Shown: positions 1 through 9,087 of the stretch, in pieces
Layout of the letters: every line of letters starts with the position of its first letter
Numbering within the stretch: position 1 is the first letter of the stretch
The notes under the pieces: generated by a model
Databases searched by the model: none
Seen by the model: only the letters and a program-made list of their open reading frames with translations
Told to the model about the DNA's origin: nothing
Assembly: GCA_020832415.1 (NCBI GenBank)
Contig: JAFIES010000130.1
Coordinates: 1-46,161 of the forward strand
Source of the DNA: Balneolaceae bacterium
GTDB taxonomy: Bacteria > Bacteroidota > Rhodothermia > Balneolales > Balneolaceae
Length of the DNA: 46,161 bases
Reading direction: 5' to 3'
Program-made: the position numbers and the translations under genes

Positions 1-785
1 TCAATAGATGTGGGGTTAGCCGTAATGGTTGTAAATTCAGGGCTTGGCTGCGGAAGGAAAAATTCCACTTCAGCATCATCTGCTATATCCACACCTTCAA
101 GGGTTCCGGTAATTGTCGCTGTTTCTTCCTCAGTCGATGAAGTAAGTGTGGCTGTATAGGTTCCATCTCCATTATCAGTAACACTACTCAATGTTCCGGC
201 TGTAGTGAACAACTCAATATCGAAGCCTCCACGGGTTACCGGCTCATCATTCTCATCCCGAAGAGTTACCGTAATGGCAGAGGTACTCTCTCCATCGGCA
301 TCAATAGATGTGGGGTTAGCCGTAATGGTTGTAAATTCAGGGCTTGGCTGCGGAAGGAAAAATTCCACTTCAGCATCATCTGCTATATCCACACCTTCAA
401 GGGTTCCGGTAATTGTCGCAATCTCTTCTTCAGTTGATGAGGTAAGAGTGGCCGTGTAAGTACCATCGCCATTGTCGGTAATATCTCCCAGGCTTCCGGC
501 TGTGGTTGCCAGTTCTACATCGAACCCACCGGTTGTAACCGGATCATCGTTTTCATCACGCAACGTCACCGTAATTTCGGAAGTGCTCGATCCGTCTGCA
601 AGAATACTGGTTGGATTCGCTTCTATTATGGTAAAATCTGGTGATGGAGGCAGTGCATCAAGTACAAAATTGACTTCTGCCGAATCTTCTATATCCTCAC
701 CTTCAAGGGTTCCGGTAATTGTCGCTGTTTCTTCCTCGGTTGAAGAAGTGAGTATCGCCGTATAGGTGCCATCACCATTGTCGGT
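1..785 (-). repeat. Tandem ~300-306 bp repeats encoding Big_1-like domains
   Basis: Bases 1-119 recur identically at 301-419, a spacing of exactly 300 bp. A more divergent unit follows at about 601-785, with spacing of 306 bp because of a two-residue insertion. Each unit encodes one Ig-like domain. Identity rises toward the C-terminal, edge-proximal units, which suggests recent duplication or gene conversion at that end. The array probably continues beyond the window. Confidence 0.85.
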
Positions 786-2813
786 AATATCTCCCAATGT
801 TCCGGCTGTGGTTGAAAGATCAACATCAAATCCACCTTCTGTAAACGGTTCATCGTTTTCATCGCGAAGGGTTACGGTAATGGTGGAACTACTTGATCCG
901 TCAGCAGCAATTTGTGTTGGATCAGCTTCAATGGTAGTAAACTCGGGAGATGGCACAGGGTCAAGAAAAAACTCAACTTCGGCTTCTTCTTCAAGAAACA
1001 GCCCATCGATGTTTGCAGTAATATCGGCAAACTCCGCAACCGTAGAGGAGGTAAGCAGAGCGGTATATTCGCCACTTCCCTCATGGTTTACATTACTCAG
1101 CGAACCGGCTGTGGTAATAAATTCAGGGAGGTTGCCCGCCTGAAGTTCGCAAGCCATGCCATCCGCCGTTCGGATAAAAGAGGTGATTGTTGATGTACTG
1201 GCACCATCAGCTGGAATTCTGTCAGGATCCGCACTTAAAGTAGATTCTGACAGGCTTGCTGTTGAAAACATATCAAACTCGAGCTCTGCTACAGGTCGCT
1301 GATTTGTAAATTCAGGTGAGGTAAGGCCTACAGTAATACCCAGCCCCAGAAGGTCTATAAGATCACCACTGGCAATGGTGAGCTGTTCATTTGCGGTATC
1401 AAAATTAAATTGCCCGCCAAGATTCACATCGGCCAATGCAAAATGTCGTGAATGAAATGCAATATTTCCGTTGCCAGAATAAAAGAGCGGGGTTTCAAAG
1501 TTTATACGAACCGCATTATTTCCATCAATATTGATATTTACTAATGATGATCCATCTCCAACAAATGTATAATCATCAAGAGAAACATTCCCCTCATTCA
1601 AGCTTGTTTGTGATGTTTCACGAATATAAAACTGTGCCCCCTCCAGCAGATCTACATCAATTGCATTATCAGTAAAAAATACGATCGACTCCAGGAAGCC
1701 GGGCGTGTCTACATTAAATTCGTTTTGAAGGAACAGAGTCTCAAACTGATAAGTGCCCAGGGTAAGTGATACCGTATTTGTATACAGCGGTCCCCTTGGC
1801 GTTACGGAGCTGGTAAGATTTCCAATCCTAACTGTTTCTTCGGTTAGTCCCGTACAAAACAGGTCTGACAGTGTTTCAACAAAATTAACCGTTGCCTGAT
1901 CTCCTACAGTTTGCCCGTTCAGTGTGGCTGTAATAGTTGCCGTGCCCGGAGTATTCGAGGCGGTAAGAGTAGCTGTATAGGTACCGTCGCCATTATCATT
2001 TGCAGATGAGATCGTGCCCAGAGAGGTACTGAACTGTACAGTATCGCCACCGGAATTGATAATTTCACCGGTTTCTGACCGAACCTCGAGTACTACAAGA
2101 GTGGTAGCCAGGTCGCTTGCAAAAATTTCCGGCTGGCCGGCCCTGATTACGGAATTTGCAGCACTCGCCAGAGCTTGTGTTTCGAATTCCAGACGTACGT
2201 TGGGACGCACACTCCTAACTTCCATGGTAGGATTTGTTGGTGGCAATAATGCACTCGTAGTACCCGCTCTAATCAGGTTCTCTGCTCCAGAAGCATAAAA
2301 GCTGGCCCCTAAAGATGCACCGACAGCTATATTCTGCCTTGTATGGAGCGCTATATTCTCTCCCTGGTCAACCGGGAAGCCTTCATCAAGTTCAAACCTG
2401 ACAATATCTCCGTTCGACAACCCTAGCCCAAGCAAGGAAAACGATCCCTCTATTTCTACATACCCTTCCGATTCCGGATCCGATATACTGCCGTTCGACA
2501 AACTGCTTTGACTGGTTGTCTTTAAATAGATAGTAGCACTACCAAGCAGATCAAGATCAAGCCCGCCTGTCACATAAAACTCGATAGCATTTAATTCCCC
2601 ATCGGCCGACAAATTGATCTCATTGCTTAGAAAAAGAGTTTCGAAATGGTAGTTTGTCAGCAATGAAAGCGTACCCGCATAGGTTGGGCCGTATATCGTT
2701 GACTGGTTATCATCGCCAATGTTTGCTACCTCGGTCCTGGTTTGGGAAAGGAGAGAAGTTGAGCTTAAAATAAATGCAAAAAAGGCAAGAAAAAGTATCC
2801 GTATAGCAGCCAT
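1..2813 (-). CDS. Ig-repeat (Big_1/invasin-like) surface protein, C-terminus cut off by window edge
   Basis: Partial gene that runs off the left edge; no stop codon is visible. The ATG at 2813 begins a signal peptide (hydrophobic residues 4-22, likely cleavage near LLSQ/T). The mature part starts with a beta-sandwich module (about 37-165, 'HFETLFLSNEINL') that recurs at about 335-470 ('QFETLFLQNEFNV'). Big_1/invasin-type domains follow, with the recurring signatures 'PTSIDADG', 'ITVTLRDEND' and 'DNGDGTYTATLTSST'. One Big_1 unit lies between the two sandwich modules (near 1975-2130). At least four lie in tandem at the C-terminal side (1-1250), with a period of about 100 residues. Big_1 domains build rod-like stalks in adhesins. 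Export is clear. A T9SS sorting domain would lie beyond the window, so the anchoring mode is inferred from the neighbouring cargo genes. Its own upstream gap holds a long-range inverted repeat. Confidence 0.8.
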   Translation of the reverse strand, partial: MAAIRILFLAFFAFILSSTSLLSQTRTEVANIGDDNQSTIYGPTYAGTLSLLTNYHFETLFLSNEINLSADGELNAIEFYVTGGLDLDLLGSATIYLKTTSQSSLSNGSISDPESEGYVEIEGSFSLLGLGLSNGDIVRFELDEGFPVDQGENIALHTRQNIAVGASLGASFYASGAENLIRAGTTSALLPPTNPTMEVRSVRPNVRLEFETQALASAANSVIRAGQPEIFASDLATTLVVLEVRSETGEIINSGGDTVQFSTSLGTISSANDNGDGTYTATLTASNTPGTATITATLNGQTVGDQATVNFVETLSDLFCTGLTEETVRIGNLTSSVTPRGPLYTNTVSLTLGTYQFETLFLQNEFNVDTPGFLESIVFFTDNAIDVDLLEGAQFYIRETSQTSLNEGNVSLDDYTFVGDGSSLVNINIDGNNAVRINFETPLFYSGNGNIAFHSRHFALADVNLGGQFNFDTANEQLTIASGDLIDLLGLGITVGLTSPEFTNQRPVAELEFDMFSTASLSESTLSADPDRIPADGASTSTITSFIRTADGMACELQAGNLPEFITTAGSLSNVNHEGSGEYTALLTSSTVAEFADITANIDGLFLEEEAEVEFFLDPVPSPEFTTIEADPTQIAADGSSSSTITVTLRDENDEPFTEGGFDVDLSTTAGTLGDITDNGDGTYTAILTSSTEEETATITGTLEGEDIEDSAEVNFVLDALPPSPDFTIIEANPTSILADGSSTSEITVTLRDENDDPVTTGGFDVELATTAGSLGDITDNGDGTYTATLTSSTEEEIATITGTLEGVDIADDAEVEFFLPQPSPEFTTITANPTSIDADGESTSAITVTLRDENDEPVTRGGFDIELFTTAGTLSSVTDNGDGTYTATLTSSTEEETATITGTLEGVDIADDAEVEFFLPQPSPEFTTITANPTSI

Positions 2814-3267
2814 ATCAGTGTCAGTTAATTATGTTAGGTATTTTTGAAAAGCAAATGCATGTAACTCATTTCACCCCTACAGAGCTCTTCATAACGATTG
2901 TATTATGAATTACAGCAACATGCGCTTAGTTAGCTTTAAGTGACTAAAAATCTACTCTTATTAAATATTCTGAAATTCAAACCTACGCATAGATCCTAGG
3001 TACTTAAAAACGGATGTAATTATTAATGACATATTTTTTACTACCTGAAGCGTAGGTTTTTTTACGTAGCCTGATATTAAAAAAATTAAATATGTATAAA
3101 AAGAAAAGATTAGGATTTTTTAATATTTCCTAAGTGTGATTCAGCCGACTCTCTTCTAAAAGTTGGTTGAAACATAAACCAACCACATAAATCAAGCTAC
3201 TCAGATCATTTTCACAGGTAATGCTTGATGGATACGGGCACATGAAACAGTTCTAATGCAAAAAGAA
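2814..3267. other. 454-bp AT-rich intergenic gap between two surface-protein genes
   Basis: No convincing gene on either strand. It holds a perfect 10-bp inverted repeat with arms 2979-2988 and 3050-3059 (61 bp apart) inside the likely 5' leader of the Ig-repeat gene. It also holds a 7-bp stem at 3162-3183 that may terminate the upstream gene. The promoter of the Ig-repeat gene must lie here, but I cannot assign its elements with confidence. Confidence 0.5.
3158..3183 (-). terminator. Possible weak terminator after the 1218-aa T9SS cargo gene
   Basis: Arms GTTGGTT (3162-3168) and AACCAAC (3177-3183) with an 8-nt loop form a hairpin. Read on the minus strand it is followed by only four T residues. 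It lies about 85 nt after the stop codon at 3268. Plausible but weak. Confidence 0.35.
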
Positions 3268-6200
3268 CTATTTGATAAGTGTGAGTTTTTTGGAAATCAC
3301 TTGTTGTCCTGCCTGTAATGTGTAAATATACACTCCGCTCGAAAGGTTACTGCCATCAAAAATAACGGTATGTGTTCCTGCCGGCATGGTTCCCTCTTCA
3401 AGTATCGCTACCCTGCGGCCAGTCATATCAAACACCTGAAGAGTTACTTCCATATTCGAAGGTAAGTGATAGTTAATAACCGTAGTTGGATTGAATGGAT
3501 TTGGATAGTTTTGGCTCAGTGCAATTTCTGATGGCATGTCGCTATTCTCAACCACAATATTATTTGTGATAATAAAACGAGGCTGAGCCTCTGCAGCCTT
3601 TGCCTGAACAAGGCCCATAGAGCATTCAAGTCCCTGGTCTGGTGACATCTGTTTACCTGCCTGAGATATTGTAAATGTATATTCCATTTGATCATCGATT
3701 TCTGTGATGATCCCGGTTTTAACATCTTTCAGAAATAGATTCATGGTTGCAGGCAGGTCAAGATCAGTTGCACTAATAGTAAATGAGCCGGATACCGATA
3801 CATCTGCATATAATGGAATTTTAACCTCTTCCTCGTGATTCGGTAAGGGGTAATGTCCAATATCTAACAAACCATACTCAGGTTTTTCTGAAGAAAGTAC
3901 TGCATATTCTTCCTGAAACGGATAAAGCTGTAATGCATCACCATAAACCTGGTCAAATGAACCTTCATCTGAAAAACGAATCCATGCAGAATTGTAGACT
4001 CCTTCTCCGCGGAGTTCAAGGCGCACAAAATCTCTGCGCTCCTTCTCTTTTCCGTAAAAAACTCCATCTTCAGTCCTGCTCGCATCTGAAAATGTTACGG
4101 ATGGGTCGGAGCCATCTGTCTGAACAAAAAATCCCTGCCCAACAACAACTGCGTTGTCTACAAGGTCGCCGAAACCTGCAGCATTGGAAACCCATCCACC
4201 GGGTATGCCATTTGTATCGCCTCCGGCATTTACATCATAAACATAAAATGCACCTGTAAGATCGTTTGTTCCAAGTTGTGTAACATCAATATTGAATTGG
4301 AATGGATTTCCTAGGAGAGTCCAGCCACCCGGGTTCTGGTTCATGACGGCACCTGACTGAGTAAACGGACCGGGCTGAGGGCCAGGCGCAATGCTTATTG
4401 TTTTCGGGAAATTACCTGGCTCACCATATATATCATCTTCAAAAACGGAAACCAGGAAACCCGAACCGGTTGGGATCTCTTCTCCCAAATCTGGCAATTC
4501 CAACCATCCTGTTTCATCGTCACCGGGTTCGGTTACCGGCCATGTAAAAATATGAGGAGGGCCATCCGGGTAGTCCGATCCTATAGCACCTTGTGTCCAT
4601 AATCCATCAAGCATATCACCATATGTAAGCCCCAAAACGGGGGGTGAGAGCATCCGGTAACATGGGTTATTGTCGAGTGTTATATCAATCGGCGGGCAGG
4701 AGTCACCATCGCTGTCTACTGTGCTGTAATCTACGAAAGCATTGTATACGTCTATCGTACCATCTAATACATTTGCTGACGCCAAATCTCCGGCTCTTAA
4801 AACAATTTCATCGTAAGGCTGAGATGTAACAAATCCAACATTAAAAACACCACCTCCCGGCCCTATCAACGGAATTAATGCAGTAAGAGATAACAAGTTT
4901 GAGCCTCTTCTGCATTCTTGTTCGCTGCCATTATTGTATGTACAGATTTCCAATGCTTCAAACAGGTCTAACTCAACAAGATTACTTGTATTTGTATCGA
5001 TAGTAAAACCGGCTGTAGAGTTTGCAGGGTAGGTATCTACAGGGTTAAGAACGGATATACTGGCATAGTTTAACAAATCAACAGTGGATGTTATAGTAGC
5101 AAAATCATTATCGTCAGCCGATATGACAGCATCTGCATTTTCAACAGAACAACCAACACATGCTGCACCAAAGAAACCGGTTCTTTCCGAATTTATAATT
5201 ACCGGATAGGTATCTTGCTCAAGATTAGCTGTTTCCCCGCATGGTACAAAAGGTCCTGGGCACAACTCTCTTAAAAAGAGCTGATACACAGTAGTTTCAT
5301 CCAGTGAAACACCAAGAACATTTTCGATAGATAATTGCACTTCGTTAAATTCATTTGTGGCAGCAAAACCAACGGTTCTTCGTTCGTTTCCGGTAATTAA
5401 GTCGGTATTTGCTTCAACAAGTGTATTTCCACCATCACTCGAAGACTCAACCTCGGAACCATCCATATAGGTAGTAATTGTAATTCCTTCTATAACATCT
5501 ACATCAAGCAGTGCAGTATTCTCTACATCAAAACCAACAAAAACAGGTTCGCTTCCGGAAGCAAAACTACCTTCACCAAATTTCACAGAGATATTGGCTG
5601 AACCACTTGATGCAAGCTGGGTTATCACAGCACCTTCATTCGGGTTGCCGTTAATCAGGTTTTCCATATCCTGGATACAATCACTAAGAAGACATGCAGA
5701 AACAGCACCACTGACACCTGTATTTACAGCGTTAATAAATACAGGATATACAGGTGTAGAAATCGGGGTTTGGGTTTGACATTCAAGCGCCGCTCCTGCA
5801 CAGAAATTTTGAACAACAGCATGGTAAACATTAAAAACACTGAGGTCTAAGCTCAGTAAACCATCTTCCAGGGTAATTTGAATTTCGTCGAAGTCTTGTG
5901 TTGTTTGAAATCCTATGTTATATCTGTCAGATGAGCCTAAAAGGCCAACGGATGCAAGGAGGTTGTCTCCATCGACGCTTTCTTGTTCATCACCGTCCAG
6001 ATAGGTGGTAATCGTAATTTCATCCAAAATCCCTACAGAGAGAAGTTCATCTATTGAAACATTAAAACCGGCATAGGTGCCACCGGGCAATGCGTCGCCC
6101 AGCGTGCGGACAGAAAGACTAACTTCACTTGCCAGACCAAGAACTGATACCATAGATGCAAAGTCGTCTGTATCGTTATTCACGACATTATCCAGTCCGG

Positions 6201-6924
6201 CAATATCGCCGAGAGTGATACCACTGCCACCTGTTCTTTCATTTTCAATCACCACGGGAAAGCCAGCTGCCGATTCGTCTAACGGTGCCTGGACCCACGC
6301 GAGCGGTTCGTTACAAAAATCTTCAAGATTGGGAGTGGCATCGTTATCCGGGGTCAGAACTTCGGCATAGTAAATTACCTTGCTTCCTGTTAGGCCTAAT
6401 GCTGAATAGGAGATTTCTATTGCATCGAAAGGATCTTCCGTAACGAAACCTACTTTGGCTCTGTCTCCTAATAAACCCAGGGTTAGCAGATCTGTTGCAT
6501 CAACAGATTCTTGTACATCTCCATCTAAATAGGTAGTAACGGTAGTAGACCCAATAATTTCAATATCCAATATGGTATTGTCAACTACAAAACCGGCGTA
6601 ACTTCCGCCGGGATGTGGGTCAGCTGTTGCGTTAGAATCCGTAACTCTTAATGAACCAGTACCTGTAACTGCATAACTATATGTTGCAAAATCATCTACA
6701 TCATTGATAACATTATTTGCATCACTAAAACTTGTTAATAATGGCGTAGAAGCTGTAGTTACCGTAACACCGGGATAGGTATCCAGAATAAGCGGTGAAT
6801 AAACATTTGGCGGCGTAGCACTACTTTGCGCATAAACCTCTGCCGTTAAAACCGTTAATAATAGAATTGTTATAAAACAGGTAATCCCCTTGCCGTAACC
6901 AACGCATCCTCTTTTGTGCACCAT
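3268..6924 (-). CDS. Large secreted protein, four repeated beta-sandwich modules plus T9SS C-terminal sorting domain
   Basis: 1218 residues. The N-terminal signal peptide has a hydrophobic run 'CFITILLLTVLTAEVYAQ' ending near residue 33. Four homologous modules of ~165 residues start near 48, 223, 393 and 571. Each begins with 'YPVxIxxxRTG'-like text, then 'DDFAT', 'GxxAGFxVD', 'TYLDGxEQES', 'VGFxTxxPFDEI' and a closing 'VYxAxV'. I recognise this as a recurring module of Bacteroidota surface proteins but cannot name a Pfam family. Residues ~760-1130 form a module shared with the BspA-like protein at 14475-18896 ('WTQGAIGS', 'GFLVSVFEDD', 'GGWTLLGNPFQF'). Residues 1131-1218 are a type IX sorting domain ('[18 protein letters not shown]', 'GRRVAIL', 'SSGVYIYTLQAG'), so the protein is expected to cross the outer membrane and stay cell-attached. 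The ligand is unknown. The T9SS machinery is not in this window. Confidence 0.85.
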   Translation of the reverse strand: MVHKRGCVGYGKGITCFITILLLTVLTAEVYAQSSATPPNVYSPLILDTYPGVTVTTASTPLLTSFSDANNVINDVDDFATYSYAVTGTGSLRVTDSNATADPHPGGSYAGFVVDNTILDIEIIGSTTVTTYLDGDVQESVDATDLLTLGLLGDRAKVGFVTEDPFDAIEISYSALGLTGSKVIYYAEVLTPDNDATPNLEDFCNEPLAWVQAPLDESAAGFPVVIENERTGGSGITLGDIAGLDNVVNNDTDDFASMVSVLGLASEVSLSVRTLGDALPGGTYAGFNVSIDELLSVGILDEITITTYLDGDEQESVDGDNLLASVGLLGSSDRYNIGFQTTQDFDEIQITLEDGLLSLDLSVFNVYHAVVQNFCAGAALECQTQTPISTPVYPVFINAVNTGVSGAVSACLLSDCIQDMENLINGNPNEGAVITQLASSGSANISVKFGEGSFASGSEPVFVGFDVENTALLDVDVIEGITITTYMDGSEVESSSDGGNTLVEANTDLITGNERRTVGFAATNEFNEVQLSIENVLGVSLDETTVYQLFLRELCPGPFVPCGETANLEQDTYPVIINSERTGFFGAACVGCSVENADAVISADDNDFATITSTVDLLNYASISVLNPVDTYPANSTAGFTIDTNTSNLVELDLFEALEICTYNNGSEQECRRGSNLLSLTALIPLIGPGGGVFNVGFVTSQPYDEIVLRAGDLASANVLDGTIDVYNAFVDYSTVDSDGDSCPPIDITLDNNPCYRMLSPPVLGLTYGDMLDGLWTQGAIGSDYPDGPPHIFTWPVTEPGDDETGWLELPDLGEEIPTGSGFLVSVFEDDIYGEPGNFPKTISIAPGPQPGPFTQSGAVMNQNPGGWTLLGNPFQFNIDVTQLGTNDLTGAFYVYDVNAGGDTNGIPGGWVSNAAGFGDLVDNAVVVGQGFFVQTDGSDPSVTFSDASRTEDGVFYGKEKERRDFVRLELRGEGVYNSAWIRFSDEGSFDQVYGDALQLYPFQEEYAVLSSEKPEYGLLDIGHYPLPNHEEEVKIPLYADVSVSGSFTISATDLDLPATMNLFLKDVKTGIITEIDDQMEYTFTISQAGKQMSPDQGLECSMGLVQAKAAEAQPRFIITNNIVVENSDMPSEIALSQNYPNPFNPTTVINYHLPSNMEVTLQVFDMTGRRVAILEEGTMPAGTHTVIFDGSNLSSGVYIYTLQAGQQVISKKLTLIK

Positions 6925-7329
6925 AACCCTTAGCTTTAATTATGAGGCAAAACTCCCCCACTAATGTTAAATTTCTTTAATATTACGTATAAAATGCACT
7001 AAGATGCAACTTTTTTACCTATTTTATTTAGGTGATTATACGTACGCGTGGGTAATGGTTTTTTTGAGGTGCCTTCAAAGATCAGGAACAAAAAAGAGAA
7101 ACTGGATATGGTGTGATGATAATTTCTGAGGTAACGTGGCATTTAATATTGCCACAAATGAAAGAACCAGGTTTCATTTACCACATTTACTTCTAATCTG
7201 GACTATTCATAAAAGAACCTGTCCCGATGGTTCGGACCTGAATGGACGCTGCAAGCTACTTTGGACGCATGAAAGTTCTGACATTGAACTAGCATATTTA
7301 ATACTTTGCGCACCTGGCGATCTTCGCGG
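6925..7329. other. 405-bp intergenic gap, two small hairpins, no gene seen
   Basis: Separates the T9SS cargo gene (start 6924) from the radical SAM gene (stop 7330), both on the minus strand. It contains a perfect 6-bp hairpin, GTGGCA/TGCCAC, at 7136-7155. It also contains a small hairpin at 7221-7237, GTCC(C)GA - TGGT - TCGGAC, with one bulged base. Short open frames here lack convincing composition. The promoter of the cargo gene is expected near 6930-7050, but I cannot define it. Confidence 0.45.
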
Positions 7330-8379
7330 TTAAAAAAGATTGAGCTGCCCGTTTTCAGGTCTCTTAAAATACTTTGTACGAAGTGGTATACGGTCTGCCT
7401 GTAACCCAAGCCTTTTAGCATGTATTTTTAAAAGCTGACGCAGCTGCTCGCCATACGGGCCCTCCACCCGGAACCGCTCTCCAAACTCTGACCTGTTGAG
7501 TTTTCCATTTTTTAAACTTTTAACCCGGTTCAATACTTTCTCCTTACGGTTTGGATGATGATCCTCCAGCCACTTAATGAACAGATCTTTCACTCCCAAC
7601 GGCAATCTCAGGTTAACCAGTGATACCGACGTAGCTCCTGCTTCAGCTGCAGCTTCCATAATTGGTACAATCTCATCGTCCGTTAAGCCGGGAATTACCG
7701 GGGCAATATTCACGTGTACCGGTATTCCTGCGGCCGTGAGTTCGCGCACAGCTTTCAGACGCTTTTGGGGACGCGATGTTCTTGGTTCCATGGTTTCTGT
7801 GATGGATGGATCCAGTGATGTAATGGAAAGAACCACTCTCACTGCATTTTTTTCGGCCAGCTTTGAGAGCAGATCGATATCCCGGGTAACCAGGTAATTT
7901 TTAGTAATGATGACCAGCGGATGAAAACACTCCGCCAGCACTTCAATACACCCTCTTGTGATCTTCAGTTTTTTCTCGATAGGTTGATAGGGATCGGTCA
8001 CACCGCTCATCACCAGGGTTTGGGGCTTCCATGATGTTTTCGCCAGCTCTTTTCTCAACAGATCCGGTGCATCGTACTTCACTACTATTTTTGATTCGAA
8101 ATCGAGGCCGGCACTCATTCCTAAAAATTCATGAGTGGGCCGGGCGTAGCAGTACACACATCCATGCTCACATCCGCGATAGGGATTTACGCTCACATCA
8201 AAACCAATATCCGGACTGTTATTTCGGGAGATAATTCCGGACGTGTGATCTTTCAGAAGCTGCGTTTTGGGTTTTTGAAGCGTTCCGGTCTCTTCATCCA
8301 CATCATACTGAAGATGCGTATCACGAAATCGATTTTTGGGATTGTGGGCGGAACCGCGCCCGTGGAGTGGCTTTGCCAT
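7330..8379 (-). CDS. PA0069-family radical SAM protein (SplB-like, COG1533)
   Basis: 349 residues, complete, ATG start. The [4Fe-4S]/SAM motif CxxxCxxC is at C70, C74 and C77, within 'CEHGCVYCYARPTHE', the wording typical of the PA0069/Rv2578c group. Other family features are the preceding 'DIGFDVSVNPYRGC', 'SGVTDPYQP' (about 125), 'ITKNYLVTRDIDLL' and 'VPVHVNIAPVIPGL'-like text near 225-240. These proteins are related to spore photoproduct lyase-like enzymes, but their substrate has not been established to my knowledge, so no reaction is claimed. The gene stands after a cluster of lipoproteins with a 98-bp gap. Nothing suggests it modifies them, and its family differs from the SPASM/RiPP radical SAM enzymes. 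Confidence 0.88.
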   Translation of the reverse strand: MAKPLHGRGSAHNPKNRFRDTHLQYDVDEETGTLQKPKTQLLKDHTSGIISRNNSPDIGFDVSVNPYRGCEHGCVYCYARPTHEFLGMSAGLDFESKIVVKYDAPDLLRKELAKTSWKPQTLVMSGVTDPYQPIEKKLKITRGCIEVLAECFHPLVIITKNYLVTRDIDLLSKLAEKNAVRVVLSITSLDPSITETMEPRTSRPQKRLKAVRELTAAGIPVHVNIAPVIPGLTDDEIVPIMEAAAEAGATSVSLVNLRLPLGVKDLFIKWLEDHHPNRKEKVLNRVKSLKNGKLNRSEFGERFRVEGPYGEQLRQLLKIHAKRLGLQADRIPLRTKYFKRPENGQLNLF

Positions 8380-8477
8380 GCAACAATGTACATATTTCGT
8401 ACATATATTTAAAACCGCTATCTGGTAATAAAACTAAATACTCAAAACCACGATAAAGATTGCCTAAAGATGAAAAT

Positions 8478-9035
8478 CTAAAGACGCCGACTGTTCAGAT
8501 CATGAGAGCATGTGAATTCATAACTGAGAGTAGATCCGGTTAAACCATCTAAATTTACGCCACTCACATTAATCAGATTTGCCAGTTCAGCCTCTCCCTG
8601 TGCGCCTTCGGGCGATGCGGAAACATGCCCTTCACTTTCGAAAAAATTCGGATAATAAAATCGCGCTTCTGAATATTGATGATCACTGTCAAATCTCAGA
8701 TCAAAAGAGCGACGCCGTGAAAAATCAACTGAAGTTCCTCCGTCAGGATCACGGAAATATAATCTCAAGTTAAAACCTGTACCCAAAGCATTCATAACAT
8801 ATTCATCTCCCCGGTGTCCGCAGCGTACCTCGTGAAGTGGTTGTGAGACCGACCCATTCCACGAAATCGTACCGAACACTTCCCGTTCTGTCTGAGTTGC
8901 AGAACCTTGCGGAATAGCAGTTTCCCCGCCGACATCACTACGGGTTTCACCATTGTTGGAACAGCCTGTCGCCATACCAATGAGTGCCAATACGGCAATT
9001 AGAAAAAGTTGCTTGAAAGATATCATCAGTCTCAT
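8478..9035 (-). CDS. Small lipoprotein with one spaced cysteine pair; last of a lipoprotein cluster
   Basis: 185 residues. The lipoprotein signal peptide ends in the lipobox 'GMATGC' with the lipidated cysteine at 25. The start could be M1 or M4; both leave the signal intact. The mature domain has a beta-rich, soluble appearance with two further cysteines, C72 ('HEVRCGHRGDEY') and C176 ('SYEFTCSHD'), placed so that a disulfide could join an early strand to the last strand. The protein at 11765-12436 has the same layout (C79 and C222). The arrangement is reminiscent of mycobacterial LpqH-type lipoproteins, which also close with a '...EVTC' strand; this is a weak analogy from reading only. Function unknown. 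It is the distal gene of a likely operon running from 12919. Confidence 0.75.
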   Translation of the reverse strand: MRLMISFKQLFLIAVLALIGMATGCSNNGETRSDVGGETAIPQGSATQTEREVFGTISWNGSVSQPLHEVRCGHRGDEYVMNALGTGFNLRLYFRDPDGGTSVDFSRRRSFDLRFDSDHQYSEARFYYPNFFESEGHVSASPEGAQGEAELANLINVSGVNLDGLTGSTLSYEFTCSHDLNSRRL

Positions 9036-9087
9036 TTTTTATGGGTTTTAGAAGGTTTGATTTTAAAGAGTGTGTTTTCCTTTTAAT

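Noticed and set aside
3249-3269. Hairpin AGTTCT/AGAACT overlapping the stop of the 1218-aa gene as a terminator
   Set aside because: Six-bp stem overlapping the stop codon with no T-run; not convincing.
7330-8379. Radical SAM protein as the maturase for the RiPP-like small gene
   Set aside because: It belongs to the PA0069/SplB-like group and lacks a SPASM or RRE domain; it is also 6 kb away, so no link is supported.
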